A stretch of 64,000 nt of DNA, taken from JAJUFS01 sp964599565. GTDB taxonomy: Bacteria > Pseudomonadota > Gammaproteobacteria > Natronospirales > JAJUFS01. The notes under the pieces are model-generated. The model did no database searches and had not been told where the DNA came from. It worked only from the letters and a program-made list of their open reading frames with translations. The position numbers and the translations under genes are program-made. The DNA is taken from assembly GCA_964599565.1 (NCBI GenBank), contig CAZRFE010000004.1:6777-70776 (forward strand), written 5' to 3'. Below, piece after piece: positions 34,679-43,100 of this stretch. The first letter of the stretch is position 1; each line of letters begins with the position of its first letter.

Positions 34679-35332
34679 CTAGCGGTCCGGCGCGATCAGG
34701 CCAAGACGCATGGCACAGCGCACGAGGCCGGCGACATCGTGGATGTCGAGGCGGTCCATGAGCTGCGCGCGGTGCGTTTCCACCGTCTTGAAGCTGAGCG
34801 AGAGGATTGCAGCGATCTGCTTGCTCGTGTTGCCTTCCGCGATGAGCTGCAGGATCTCGCGCTGGCGCGGCGTCAGCAGCTGCCGCGTGCGCGGCTGCAC
34901 CTTGTTGCGCCCAAGGCACGAGTCGATCACGCTGCGCGAGATCGCAGGACTGAGAAACGTCTCGCCGCGCGAGACGGCGCGCACCGCGGATTCGAGTTCC
35001 GTCGTTGCCGCCGTCTTCACCATGTAGCCCGATGCGCCGGATTTCAGCGTCTGCATCACGTACTGCTCGTTCGCGTGCATGGAGAGCATGATGACCGACG
35101 TATCCGGCACCGCGGCCTTGAGCTTCGGCAGCGCATCGAGACCGTTCAGCTCCGGCATGGTGATGTCCACGATGGAGACGTCGGGCTTCTTCTCGCGCGC
35201 GACCTTGATCAGGTCAAGTCCGTTCTCGACTTCGGCCACGACGCTGACGTTGCGCATGTCGTTGAGCAGCGCGCGCAGGCCCGCCCGGAACAGGGCATGG
35301 TCGTCGGCCAGCATTACATTGATCTGTTTCAC
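34679..35332 (-). CDS. NarL/FixJ-type response regulator
   Basis: 217 residues from a GTG at 35332 with GGGGAGAACAAC upstream. Receiver domain (about 4-120): acidic pair DD at 10-11, phospho-acceptor Asp in VSIVDITMPELNG (about 55), and lysine in YMVKTAA (about 105). LuxR-type helix-turn-helix (about 150-210): LTPRQREILQLIAEGNTSKQIA and KTVETHRAQLMDRL. It is the last gene of the operon and lies nearest the NRPS cluster. The HisKA_3 kinase two genes upstream is its likely partner. Targets are unknown; the adjacent assembly line is an attractive candidate. Confidence 0.94.
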   Translation of the reverse strand: MKQINVMLADDHALFRAGLRALLNDMRNVSVVAEVENGLDLIKVAREKKPDVSIVDITMPELNGLDALPKLKAAVPDTSVIMLSMHANEQYVMQTLKSGASGYMVKTAATTELESAVRAVSRGETFLSPAISRSVIDSCLGRNKVQPRTRQLLTPRQREILQLIAEGNTSKQIAAILSLSFKTVETHRAQLMDRLDIHDVAGLVRCAMRLGLIAPDR

Positions 35333-35372
35333 GTTGTTCTCCCCTCTTGCTTCAAGTCATCCGATGACGGTT

Positions 35373-37397
35373 TCAATGAACCCTGCGCCGCAGGTAGCGG
35401 CGAATTTCGGTGTCCGTGACGGGCGGGCTGAAGAGATTGCCCTGGCCTTCGTCGCAGTCGCTTGAGCGGACGAAGATTCCCTGTGCTTCCGTTTCGATGC
35501 CTTCGGCGACGACGCCGAGGTTCAGCCGCTTGGCCATCGCGATGATCGCCTCGGTGAGCGCGACGTCATCCGCGCTTCCCGGCACGCCGCGGATGAAGGA
35601 GCGGTCGACCTTGAGATAATCGAGCGGAAACTTCCTGAGCATGTGCAGCGACGAATAGCCGGTGCCGAAATCGTCCACCGACAGCGAAACGCCGGTGCGC
35701 TTGAGACGCTGCAGGACGTCGGCGGCGACGACGTGATCCTGCATCATCGTGCTTTCGGTGATCTCGAGCTCGAGACGCTTCGCGTCAAGCCCGGTTTCGC
35801 GGAGTATGTCGAGCATGCGCGTATCGAGGCTGTCGTCGCGGAACTGTTTCGGCGAGACGTTCACGGAAATCCGCACGCCCGGCAGGCCATCTGCATCCCA
35901 GGCGAGCGCCTGGCGGCAGGCATCGCGCAGCACGCGGTCGCCGAGCGGCCCGATGAGGCCGACGTCCTCGGCGAGCGCGATGAAACGCGATGGCTCGACG
36001 TCGCCGAACTCCACGCTGTTCCAGCGCGCGAGGACTTCAAGCGCGCGCACGCGCCCGGTGCGAAGGTCGACGCGCGGCTGGTAGCGCAGGCTGATCTCGT
36101 CCGATTCGATCGCGTTGCGCAGGCCGTTCGCGAGCGCGAGCGTTTCGAACGCGCGGCTCGACATCTCCGCGGAATGGAAACGATAGCCGCGCCGGCCGCT
36201 GCTCTTCACGTGGTACATCGCTGCGTCCGCGTTGCGCAGCAGCGATGCCGCGTCGTTCGCGTCACCCGGATAGCAGCTGATGCCGATGCTCGCCGACATC
36301 GTGAAGCGTCGTCCGCGGATGTGATATGGCCGCACGAGTTCATCGAGGATCTTCTTTGCGGCGGCGGCGGCATCCTGCGGTTCCGCGATGCCATCGAGCA
36401 GCACGGTGAACTCGTCGCCGCCGAGACGGCCGATCATGTCGTTGCCGCGCACGCAACGCCTGAGGCGTTCGGAAACCTGCTGCAGGAGATCGTCGCCGAC
36501 CGCATGACCGAACGTGTCGTTGATGTGCTTGAAGCGGTCGAGATCGAGAAACAGGCAGGCGATCATCTCGTCGTGACGATCCGCGCGCCGCGCGCTCTTG
36601 CCGAGCTGTTCCATGAACATGCTGCGGTTCGCCACGCCCGTCAGTGCATCATGGTTGGCAAGATAGGCAAGCTGCTGTTCCTCGCTCTTGCGTTCCGTGA
36701 TGTCGACGACGAACGATTCAAGCTGCGCGCCGTCCGCGCCGCACCGGCGCACGTTGCCGCCGTGCCAGAGCCATTTCTCCGCGCCGTTCGCGCAATGCAG
36801 GCGATGCTCGATCGAAAACGGCTTGCCGGATCGAAGCGCGCGCTGCAGCGCGGTCATGACGCGGCGCCGGTCCGCGGCAGGCACCAGCGCGAGCAGGCGC
36901 TCGCTGCCGTGGCCGGTGAAATGCGATGCGCGGTGACCGCAAAGTTCGAGTGCCTTTGGACTGACGAACGTCACGCGGCCGCCCTCGCCGATGCCGCAGC
37001 GGAGCACGACCCCGGGCAGCCCGGCGATGAGGTCGTGGACCGGTTCCGCTGCATTCCGCGCAATGGCCTTTGCAGCGGCATCATCGCGGTCGTGGTGACG
37101 AATGTCGGGATCGCCAAGCAGTTCGGCGATCGCCGCCGGCAGGGCATCGAAATCCGCGATGCGCATGCGGCGCGACACCATCGATGTGCGCCCGTTGACA
37201 ATCAGCAGGCCGCTCTCGCCGGAAGGCGCATCGAACGCGATCACGTCGTGCTCCCCGAGCGGCAGCGTGATGTCCTTGCCGGGCAGGCGCGGAATGTCGA
37301 AGCACATGTCGACGCCTTGCGCCGCAAGCGCGCGCTGCGCAGCGCTGCCACGTGCCACCGACGTGCCGACGAACAGCACGGAAATCCTGCGACCCAC
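35373..37397 (-). CDS. PAS-GGDEF-EAL protein (c-di-GMP turnover)
   Basis: 674 residues from a GTG at 37397 with GGAG seven bases upstream; the frame stays open further 5' but runs through noncoding DNA. An N-terminal region of about 110 residues (ISVLFVGTS) is unassigned. A PAS domain follows (about 120-240), then GGDEF (RLGGDEF intact) with the preceding FLDLDRFKHINDTFGH, then EAL. The EAL signature is EVLARW; ELEITEST, DDFGTGYSSL, LKVDRSFI and VAEGIETE are present, so both synthase and phosphodiesterase activities are possible. It sits between the histidine kinase and the response regulator. No export signal or membrane helix is seen. Confidence 0.9.
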   Translation of the reverse strand: MGRRISVLFVGTSVARGSAAQRALAAQGVDMCFDIPRLPGKDITLPLGEHDVIAFDAPSGESGLLIVNGRTSMVSRRMRIADFDALPAAIAELLGDPDIRHHDRDDAAAKAIARNAAEPVHDLIAGLPGVVLRCGIGEGGRVTFVSPKALELCGHRASHFTGHGSERLLALVPAADRRRVMTALQRALRSGKPFSIEHRLHCANGAEKWLWHGGNVRRCGADGAQLESFVVDITERKSEEQQLAYLANHDALTGVANRSMFMEQLGKSARRADRHDEMIACLFLDLDRFKHINDTFGHAVGDDLLQQVSERLRRCVRGNDMIGRLGGDEFTVLLDGIAEPQDAAAAAKKILDELVRPYHIRGRRFTMSASIGISCYPGDANDAASLLRNADAAMYHVKSSGRRGYRFHSAEMSSRAFETLALANGLRNAIESDEISLRYQPRVDLRTGRVRALEVLARWNSVEFGDVEPSRFIALAEDVGLIGPLGDRVLRDACRQALAWDADGLPGVRISVNVSPKQFRDDSLDTRMLDILRETGLDAKRLELEITESTMMQDHVVAADVLQRLKRTGVSLSVDDFGTGYSSLHMLRKFPLDYLKVDRSFIRGVPGSADDVALTEAIIAMAKRLNLGVVAEGIETEAQGIFVRSSDCDEGQGNLFSPPVTDTEIRRYLRRRVH

Positions 37398-37615
37398 TCG
37401 CGCACTCCGGAATCCTGCCTGAAGGACGCCCGCCGCCGCCTCGTGGCGTTGCCGCCTGCGAGCCGGTACCGGCTGGCGTGGAAAATGAAAACCCGCAGGT
37501 AGTCTCAGGTGGCAGGAGTGTGGCATTCCATCCGTTAATTCATTCATTTCGGATGCAGCGGCACGCCCAGCCGCGACGCAGGTCACGTTATGTTTCCCCG
37601 GTGCGCGGCGTGCAT

Positions 37616-38638
37616 TCACAACGGCACCCGTATGCAGATCCGCGCGCCCTCGCCCGGCGCGGATTCGACGTCGACCTTGCCACCGAGCACCGCGATGCGC
37701 TCGCGAATGCCGAGAAATCCAAGCTGGCGTCCGCCGCGAATGGTCACATCGCCGACATCGAAGCCGACGCCGTCGTCGCGCACTTCGCAGAATACGTCCT
37801 CGCCGCGGACTTCGAGCATGATCCACACGTTGCTGGCGCTCGCATGCTTGATGACGTTGTTGAGCATTTCCTGGATGCAGCGATACAGCGCGGTTTCGAC
37901 GACAGCGGGTGGACGCTGCGCCAGGCGGTTGTCGACGTGAATCTCGAGGCCTGCACGCTTCGCCACGCCATCCACGAGAAACTCCACGGCGCCGGTGAGG
38001 CCTGCGTTCTCGAGCACGCGCGGCCGCAATTCGTGCGAGACATGGCGAAGGTCGCGCTCGAGTTCATCGAGCAGTTCGTGCGCGCGCCTGAGCTCGTCCC
38101 TGCCCTCCGGCGTCACATGCTTTGCGATGCCGTAAAGCGAGATGTGCACGCAGGCAAGGTACTGCCCCGCGCCATCGTGAATGGCATGCGCGATGCGGCG
38201 CACTTCATCTTCGAGCATTTCGTTGAGATGCCGCATCGCGGTGCTCGCTTCGCGATAGCCGCGCGAACTCATCTCATATGGCGAGAGAAATTCCGACAGG
38301 ACGGTGCCGGCAATATCGCAGCACGCGGTGCGATCGGCGTCCGGCGGCATGGCGTCGAGCACGTCGCACAGTGCGGCGTGATGCATTTCCACGACGGACA
38401 GCAGCCCGACTTCCTTGACGACGGCTTCGCGCCCGAGATGGTAGATGCGAAGCAGATCCTCTTCCTCGCGGTGCGAGAGATAGCGTTCGAGCAGTGCGGT
38501 GTAGCGCTGCCGCAGTTCGTCCGCGGGGTCTGCGCGCGCGGCGTCGGTGTCGATCCTGCGGCGCGTGCGCACGCTCCCGGTCTTCATGGTCGCGACCGTT
38601 GCGGTCTGGCGCGCCGAATGACCGGGCTTGCGCATCAT
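37616..38638 (-). CDS. Histidine kinase with RsbU-like N-terminal domain
   Basis: 340 residues; the ATG at 38638 overlaps the rsbX stop (ATGA). Residues about 40-125 (QRYTALLERYL, LLRIYHLGREAVVKE, VVEMHHAALCDVL) resemble the N-terminal RsbT-binding domain of the phosphatase RsbU. Instead of a PP2C domain, a HisKA_3 dimerisation domain follows with the phospho-acceptor His154 in RRIAHAIHDGAGQ, then a HATPase domain with N-box EMLNNVIKHA, G1 DDGVGFD and GFLGIRERI. No membrane helix. The layout suggests that free RsbT controls a cytoplasmic NarX-type kinase, which phosphorylates the response regulator at 34679-35332. Confidence 0.88.
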   Translation of the reverse strand: MMRKPGHSARQTATVATMKTGSVRTRRRIDTDAARADPADELRQRYTALLERYLSHREEEDLLRIYHLGREAVVKEVGLLSVVEMHHAALCDVLDAMPPDADRTACCDIAGTVLSEFLSPYEMSSRGYREASTAMRHLNEMLEDEVRRIAHAIHDGAGQYLACVHISLYGIAKHVTPEGRDELRRAHELLDELERDLRHVSHELRPRVLENAGLTGAVEFLVDGVAKRAGLEIHVDNRLAQRPPAVVETALYRCIQEMLNNVIKHASASNVWIMLEVRGEDVFCEVRDDGVGFDVGDVTIRGGRQLGFLGIRERIAVLGGKVDVESAPGEGARICIRVPL

Positions 38639-39267
38639 GACGAGGTGCTCTCGTCGAGCCCGCGGTAACGAAGCGCGAGCACGAACGCATCGTCCTTGCC
38701 GTGGCAGTGACGTTCGCGGATTGCCTTTGCAAGCGCGGCAGGGCCGATGTTCGGCCGGTATTCGCCGTACCATCCGTAACCGACGCCGTCGGTCGCAACG
38801 ACGATCATGTCGCCCGGCTTGAGCATGGCATGCGAGGGGCGCAGTTCCGGCAGGCGATCGCCGACCACGCCGGCGCGCAGGACGAGCGACTCGAACTGCG
38901 GCATGCCATGCGTATCAAGCTGGATGCGCACGGCCTGGATGTTGCCGACACTGAGCCACGTCATCGCGCCGGCGGCGGCGTCGATGGAAAGAAGGCACAT
39001 CGCGGAGCCGCGCGTGCCCTGCAGCTTGCGGTGACAGTGTTCGATGATGGCGGCGAGCGAGGTATCGGCGTTGCAGTCTGCAAGTTCGCGTTCCGTGCGT
39101 TCGGCCATGCGCGCGGCTTCGCTGCCGTGTCCGAGCGCGTCGATGACGAACGCGAACGCACGCAATCCGTCGACACGCACATCGCCGCTGTCGCCGCTCT
39201 CGGAACCGCCTTCATAGGGAACGGACTCGACGTGCCAGTCAACGATCTGTCGCGTCAGAGCTTCCAC
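38635..39267 (-). CDS. rsbX: RsbX-like PP2C-type serine/threonine phosphatase
   Basis: 210 residues from a GTG at 39267, overlapping the rsbT stop. Metal-binding aspartates of the PP2C fold are seen in VIDALGHG (residues near 49-56), VATDGVGYG and the C-terminal GKDDAFVLALRY. There is no sensor domain, as in Bacillus RsbX, which removes phosphate from RsbS and RsbR to reset the stressosome. The start is chosen because the longer frame would bury most of rsbT in another frame. Confidence 0.88.
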   Translation of the reverse strand: MEALTRQIVDWHVESVPYEGGSESGDSGDVRVDGLRAFAFVIDALGHGSEAARMAERTERELADCNADTSLAAIIEHCHRKLQGTRGSAMCLLSIDAAAGAMTWLSVGNIQAVRIQLDTHGMPQFESLVLRAGVVGDRLPELRPSHAMLKPGDMIVVATDGVGYGWYGEYRPNIGPAALAKAIRERHCHGKDDAFVLALRYRGLDESTSS

Positions 39268-39683
39268 TTCGTCACCGTGACGCAGGTACCGGCTCCCGCG
39301 TTCGATTCCAGGTCGAAGTTGTCCATGATGTGGCGCACGCCGGCAAGACCAAGGCCAAGGCCGCCGGATGTCGAGAAACCGCCGCGTATCGCCTGCTCGA
39401 TGTTGCCGATGCCGGGCCCCGAATCGCGCGCAACGATGCGTATGCCGCTTGCACCGCCGTTGTGCACAAGCTCGAGATGAATCTCCCCGTAGTTCGCGTA
39501 CTCGATGATGTTGCGCGCAAGCTCGGAGATCGCTGTCGCGATCAGCGTCAGCTCGCTGGACGAGAATCCCGCCTGCTCGGCGAGCATCCGGCCGGCGTGA
39601 CGCGCAGAGACGAGATCCGTGTCGGATTCGATCCGTACGCGTACGCCGTGCTGCTGGGATTCGTGGGTGGTTATCTTCGTCAC
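39255..39683 (-). CDS. rsbT: RsbT-like switch kinase (anti-sigma-factor-type HATPase)
   Basis: 142 residues of the GHKL serine-kinase fold: N-box in ISELARNIIEYA, G1 box DSGPGIGNIEQAI, and the G2 lid GFSTSGGLGLGLAGVRHIMD. RsbT phosphorylates the STAS proteins RsbR and RsbS and then leaves the stressosome to activate a partner carrying an RsbU-type domain. Here that partner appears to be the histidine kinase two genes downstream. The gene lies 9 bp after rsbS. Confidence 0.92.
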   Translation of the reverse strand: MTKITTHESQQHGVRVRIESDTDLVSARHAGRMLAEQAGFSSSELTLIATAISELARNIIEYANYGEIHLELVHNGGASGIRIVARDSGPGIGNIEQAIRGGFSTSGGLGLGLAGVRHIMDNFDLESNAGAGTCVTVTKWKL

Positions 39684-39692
39684 ATTGCACCG

Positions 39693-40052
39693 CTACGTTT
39701 CGGCGTCCACGGAATCGAGGAATGCAAGACCTTCTTCAAGGTCAAGCGCAGTCGAAACATCGGCGAGCGTTATGCCGAGCTGCACCATTGCAAACGCAAC
39801 GTCGGGCTGAATGCCGACGATGACGGTGTGCGCGCCGCGCAGGCGGATCATGTATGCGAGGTCGCGCAGCGTGCGTGATGCAAACGAGTCGAGCACGTCG
39901 AGCGCGGTCACGTCGACGATCACGCCGCGCGAACGGAAGCGTCCGACCTTTTCCACCAGCGCATCCCGCAGCTGCACGAAATCCTGGTCAGTCAGCGCTG
40001 CCTGGATCGTCGCGATCAGGTAATGCGATTGCTTGAGAATAGGGACTGCCAC
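39693..40052 (-). CDS. rsbS: RsbS-like STAS scaffold protein
   Basis: 119 residues, a single STAS domain. The segment VIVDVTALDVLDSFASRTL contains Ser56 at the place of the phosphorylated serine 59 of Bacillus RsbS (DSF motif kept). It forms the stressosome core with RsbR and holds RsbT until phosphorylated. It starts 32 bp after rsbR. Confidence 0.93.
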   Translation of the reverse strand: MAVPILKQSHYLIATIQAALTDQDFVQLRDALVEKVGRFRSRGVIVDVTALDVLDSFASRTLRDLAYMIRLRGAHTVIVGIQPDVAFAMVQLGITLADVSTALDLEEGLAFLDSVDAET

Positions 40053-40084
40053 CTGGCCTCCCCCCCTGTGTCATTTCCAGTGGA

Positions 40085-40990
40085 TCACGGCTTCTTTGGA
40101 GCCGGAACGTCATCGTGCATCACGACCTTGTAGCCGAGCAGGCGTTCGGCTTCTTCGATACCGCCCTGCAGGTCGCCGACGGTGTTCATCTTCGCGAGAT
40201 CCACGCCGATGTTCACGAGTGTCTGCGCAATGTCCGGCGACAGGCCCGTCACGATGACGGTCGCACCGAGCAGTCGCGATGCTTCCACGGTCTGCACAAG
40301 ATGGTTCGCGACGTGCGAATCCATTTCCGCCACACCGGTGATGTCGATCACGACCACGCGCGCGCGGTTTGCGCGAATCGCCTGCAGCAGCTGCTCGGTG
40401 AGCTGGCGTGCGCGCAAGGGATCGATGACGCCGATGATGGGAAGAATGAGCAGGCGTTCACGCACCTGGAGAACCGGCGTGGACAGCTCGCGGATGGCTT
40501 CCTGCTGCTCGCGGATGATGCGCTCGCGCTCCTGCACGAAGCCGACCGCCACCGTGTTCGCGATCCTGTTCGCCGCAGGCTCGTATGCGTCGAGAATGCG
40601 GTTCAGCAGATCGAAGTCGGAGCGGTACTTGCCGAACAGCGATCGTGCAAGCACGTCGCGCAGCAGCAGCACGATGCCGACCACTTCGTCGGTTTCGACG
40701 CCGCGTGGAATGATGCGCTCGGAAAGATTGCGCGCGTATGCCTGCAGGGCTTCGAACGTGCCGGTTTCCAGCGCTTCCACGTAGTTGTCGTACACGGACG
40801 TGGCTTCGGCGAAGATTTCTTCCTTGGTCATCGCCGTGAGCAGGCGCGCCTCGGTGATTCTGCGCGCCCATTCCTCGCGCAGTTCGGTGCGGTTGTCGCG
40901 CAGGTGAGCGACGAGTTCCCGCAGCAGTGCGACAGTGGATTCCGTCATGGCGGGATTTACCGTCTTCTTGGTTGATTTGACAATGGCCAT
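40085..40990 (-). CDS. rsbR: RsbR-like stressosome sensor protein
   Basis: 301 residues. The N-terminal helical sensor domain (about 17-160) belongs to the RsbR type and ends in a helical linker (RERIIREQQEAIRELSTPV). A C-terminal STAS domain (about 170-285) carries Thr171 (STPV) and Ser225 (EMDSHVANHL), positions that correspond to the two phosphothreonines of Bacillus RsbR. The ATG at 40990 has an ideal ribosome site (AGGAGGTCGCG). It is the first gene of a seven-gene minus-strand operon. The signal sensed is unknown. Confidence 0.93.
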   Translation of the reverse strand: MAIVKSTKKTVNPAMTESTVALLRELVAHLRDNRTELREEWARRITEARLLTAMTKEEIFAEATSVYDNYVEALETGTFEALQAYARNLSERIIPRGVETDEVVGIVLLLRDVLARSLFGKYRSDFDLLNRILDAYEPAANRIANTVAVGFVQERERIIREQQEAIRELSTPVLQVRERLLILPIIGVIDPLRARQLTEQLLQAIRANRARVVVIDITGVAEMDSHVANHLVQTVEASRLLGATVIVTGLSPDIAQTLVNIGVDLAKMNTVGDLQGGIEEAERLLGYKVVMHDDVPAPKKP

Positions 40991-41623
40991 CGCGACCTCC
41001 TCGCTCCGGTATTAAAGGTTGACTGACCTGTTCCGGAATCCTTCCCGGACGGGCATCTGCCGGGGATGAAGCCGTCCTGGCAACCCCCGGCTGCCGGGTA
41101 CCGTGATGCGCGCGTCGCGCCGTCTCCCGGGCCTGCCTTTGGCAATGTGCCGGGAGCGGATGACGTACGACAGGATTCCCCCGTTCACGCCGGTTCCGAC
41201 GTTCCCTTGTACCGGGGGACGTTCGGGCCGAAGCGGGATCCGTTGTCAAAATGTGGATGATCGTCCCATTAAGAAACATGACCCTATCGCTTTCAAGGTT
41301 CTGGATCAAATCCCTGATGACCTCGCTACGCGGCTACCCCTGAACCCTGCCTGAATATGGCCTAAAACCAGCATGAATCAGGGGGTTACCGGCTGCGCCA
41401 AAACCCTTAGATCGCAAGGCTAGCCCAGCGCCGATACCGGCTATATACGGTCATCACCTTATATTGGCGCCGTTGCGCGACGCCGCAGCGAACGTCGTCC
41501 ATGAGGAAAACAGCGGCAACCCTTCGCCGTACTGCCGGGCACGGATGCCTGCCGCGGATGCGATCTGGCAAAGTCCGTCACCGTCCCGTGAGCCAGCCCG
41601 CCACCGGCGGAAGGTCGCGCATC
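40991..41623. other. Divergent intergenic region upstream of rsbR and the FMN reductase
   Basis: 633 bp without a gene I can support. It should carry the stressosome-operon promoter (minus) and that of the reductase (plus). Minus-strand TTTTGACAACGG near 41245 offers a -35-like TTGACA but no matching -10. CCCCTGA (41337-41343) and TCAGGGG (41378-41384) form spaced 7-base inverted arms. The stretch around 41450-41466 is locally AT-rich (CTATATACGG, TTATATTGG) and may hold the plus-strand -10. Plus-strand frames extending 5' of 41624 are not protein-like. Confidence 0.55.
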
Positions 41624-42187
41624 GTGAGGAGCGCAAGCAATGTTGCCGTTCTTGTCGGCAGCCTGCGCAGGAGCGCATACAACCGGAAGATCGCACAGGC
41701 GCTGACCGATCTTGCGCCGCGCTCGCTGCGTCTTGAAGTCGTCGAGATCGCACGGCTGTCGCTTTACGATCCCGAGCGCGACACCGCCTCGCCACCCCTC
41801 GACTGGAAACTCTTCCGACAGCAGATACGTGCGGCCGACGCCGTGCTCTTCCTTGCGCCGGAGTGCCGCTGCGCGGTGCCCGCCGTGCTGAGAAACGCAC
41901 TCGAGATCGCATCGCGGCCGTTCGCGGACAACGCGTGGACGGGCAAGCCCGGCGGCGTCATGTGCATCACGCCGACGGGCGCCGCCGGAACCTGCGCCGA
42001 CTACCGGCTGCGCCAGACGCTGGTCCTGCTCAACGTTCCCGTCATGCAGCCGCCGTATGCCTGCGTGCGCGAAAGCGATCGCCTGCTGGATGCCGGCGGC
42101 CGGCTGAACGATCCGCGCGCGCGCACGTTCCTGCAGGAATTCATCGGCGCGTTCGACAACTGGGTACACACCACGTCGCGTCACTGA
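41624..42187 (+). CDS. NADPH-dependent FMN reductase family protein
   Basis: 187 residues from a GTG at 41624, with GGAAGG nine bases upstream; longer starts at 41588 and 41501 are in frame but add no homologous sequence. The flavodoxin-like fold is shown by VAVLVGSLRRSAYNRKIAQAL (phosphate loop) and the signature PECRCAVPAVLRNALEIAS, in which the usual PEYN is altered to PECR. NADPH-dependent quinone or azo-dye reductases share this fold. The stop codon lies inside a 27-bp tandem repeat. Confidence 0.8.
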   Translation: MRSASNVAVLVGSLRRSAYNRKIAQALTDLAPRSLRLEVVEIARLSLYDPERDTASPPLDWKLFRQQIRAADAVLFLAPECRCAVPAVLRNALEIASRPFADNAWTGKPGGVMCITPTGAAGTCADYRLRQTLVLLNVPVMQPPYACVRESDRLLDAGGRLNDPRARTFLQEFIGAFDNWVHTTSRH

Positions 42188-42240
42188 GCGCGCGGTCGCA
42201 CGTCGCGTCACTGAGCGCGCGGTCGCACGTTGGGTCACTG
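42173..42240. repeat. 27-bp tandem repeat over two convergent stop codons
   Basis: Two perfect copies of a 27-base unit (42173-42199 and 42200-42226) and a degenerate partial third. Each unit contains GTCACTGA. The first copy provides the stop of the FMN reductase gene and the partial third the stop of the convergent YdcF-like gene. Confidence 0.9.
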
Positions 42241-43005
42241 ATCGTGCGTCCAGCCGCGCAGCCGGTAATACGCAAGTCCCGTCAGCTCATGAACCACCAG
42301 CCGCAGCAGCGGCAGCGATTTGCTGTTCGGCAGCCACGCTCGCCATGTCAGCGACGGATCGCCGCGATGATCCGCGGCGATCGCGTGCGGCTGCCTGCCA
42401 AGCGCATGCGCGACCGCCATGGCGCGCGGCATGTGAATCGCGCTCGTCACGATGACGATGTCGCGGTCCGCGTCGATCATCGCGAAACTGTTCCGCAGGT
42501 TCTCAGAGGTATCGAGCGATGCGGGTTCGACGCGAACGTGCGCTGCGGGAACGCCGCTCATGCGCGCAAGCATCGCCATGCGTGCGGCGACGGCAGGCGC
42601 TCCGGGAGGACGAACCGTGCCGGAGAAAAGCAGCGTGCCGCCCGTTGTCCGCCAGGCATCGACCGCGGTCAGCGTGCGACGGAAACTCGCGGCATCAAGC
42701 TGCAGCGCATCCGGCAGCGAGCGGTCATACGAGCTGCCCGACGCCAGCACGACGATGACAGGCTCGTGCAGCTTCATCGCACCGACAGGAACCGGCGGAT
42801 AGCGTGCTTCGAGCCGCAGCGCGAGATGATGCGCGAACGCAGGCGTCAGCAGCAGCCAGCTCCACGCGACCGCGGCGAGCAGTACGTAACGCCAGCGATG
42901 CAGGCGTGCACGCGTGCGAAACGCCATCACCGCAAGCCCGATCAGCAGCGCAAGCAGGTGCACGGGCGTTGGCATCAGCAGTTCGATGGGTGTTATCAGC
43001 AACAC
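42235..43005 (-). CDS. YdcF/ElyC-family membrane protein (DUF218)
   Basis: 256 residues. Two N-terminal membrane helices (about 13-30 and 38-56) precede the DUF218 domain: VIVVLASGSSYDRSL, LTAVDAWRTTGGTLLFSGT, ENLRNSF and IVIVTSAIHMPRAMAVAHAL. E. coli ElyC and SanA belong here and affect envelope or lipid-carrier homeostasis; the enzyme activity is unsettled. It is convergent with the FMN reductase gene and downstream of the subtilase terminator. Confidence 0.85.
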   Translation of the reverse strand: MLLITPIELLMPTPVHLLALLIGLAVMAFRTRARLHRWRYVLLAAVAWSWLLLTPAFAHHLALRLEARYPPVPVGAMKLHEPVIVVLASGSSYDRSLPDALQLDAASFRRTLTAVDAWRTTGGTLLFSGTVRPPGAPAVAARMAMLARMSGVPAAHVRVEPASLDTSENLRNSFAMIDADRDIVIVTSAIHMPRAMAVAHALGRQPHAIAADHRGDPSLTWRAWLPNSKSLPLLRLVVHELTGLAYYRLRGWTHDQ

Positions 43006-43032
43006 AGGTTGTCACCCGTTTTCCGCGGCACC

Positions 43033-43059
43033 AAAAAAGAGCCCCGCGGGCGCGGGGCT
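43033..43059 (-). terminator. Rho-independent terminator after the subtilase gene
   Basis: On the minus strand AGCCCCGC-GCCC-GCGGGGCT forms an 8-bp GC stem followed by CTTTTTTGG. It lies 42 bp beyond the subtilase stop. Confidence 0.9.
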
Positions 43060-43100
43060 AATCTCCTGGGGGGCCTTGGAGTCGAATAAGGTCTTGCGTG

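Noticed and set aside
35740..35800. Loss of EAL activity because the motif reads EVL
   Set aside because: EVL variants are common in active phosphodiesterases and the other catalytic motifs (DDFGTGYSS, LKVDRSFI, EGIETE) are intact.
35373..37826. Longer start at 37826 for the GGDEF-EAL protein
   Set aside because: It would overlap the histidine kinase gene by about 210 bp with Arg-rich noncoding-like sequence; the GTG at 37397 has a proper ribosome site.
38635..39690. 351-residue version of the RsbX-like protein
   Set aside because: Its first 141 residues are rsbT read in another frame; the GTG at 39267 gives a normal-sized phosphatase.
42173..42240. CRISPR-like repeat
   Set aside because: Units are directly adjacent with no spacers and no cas genes are in the window.
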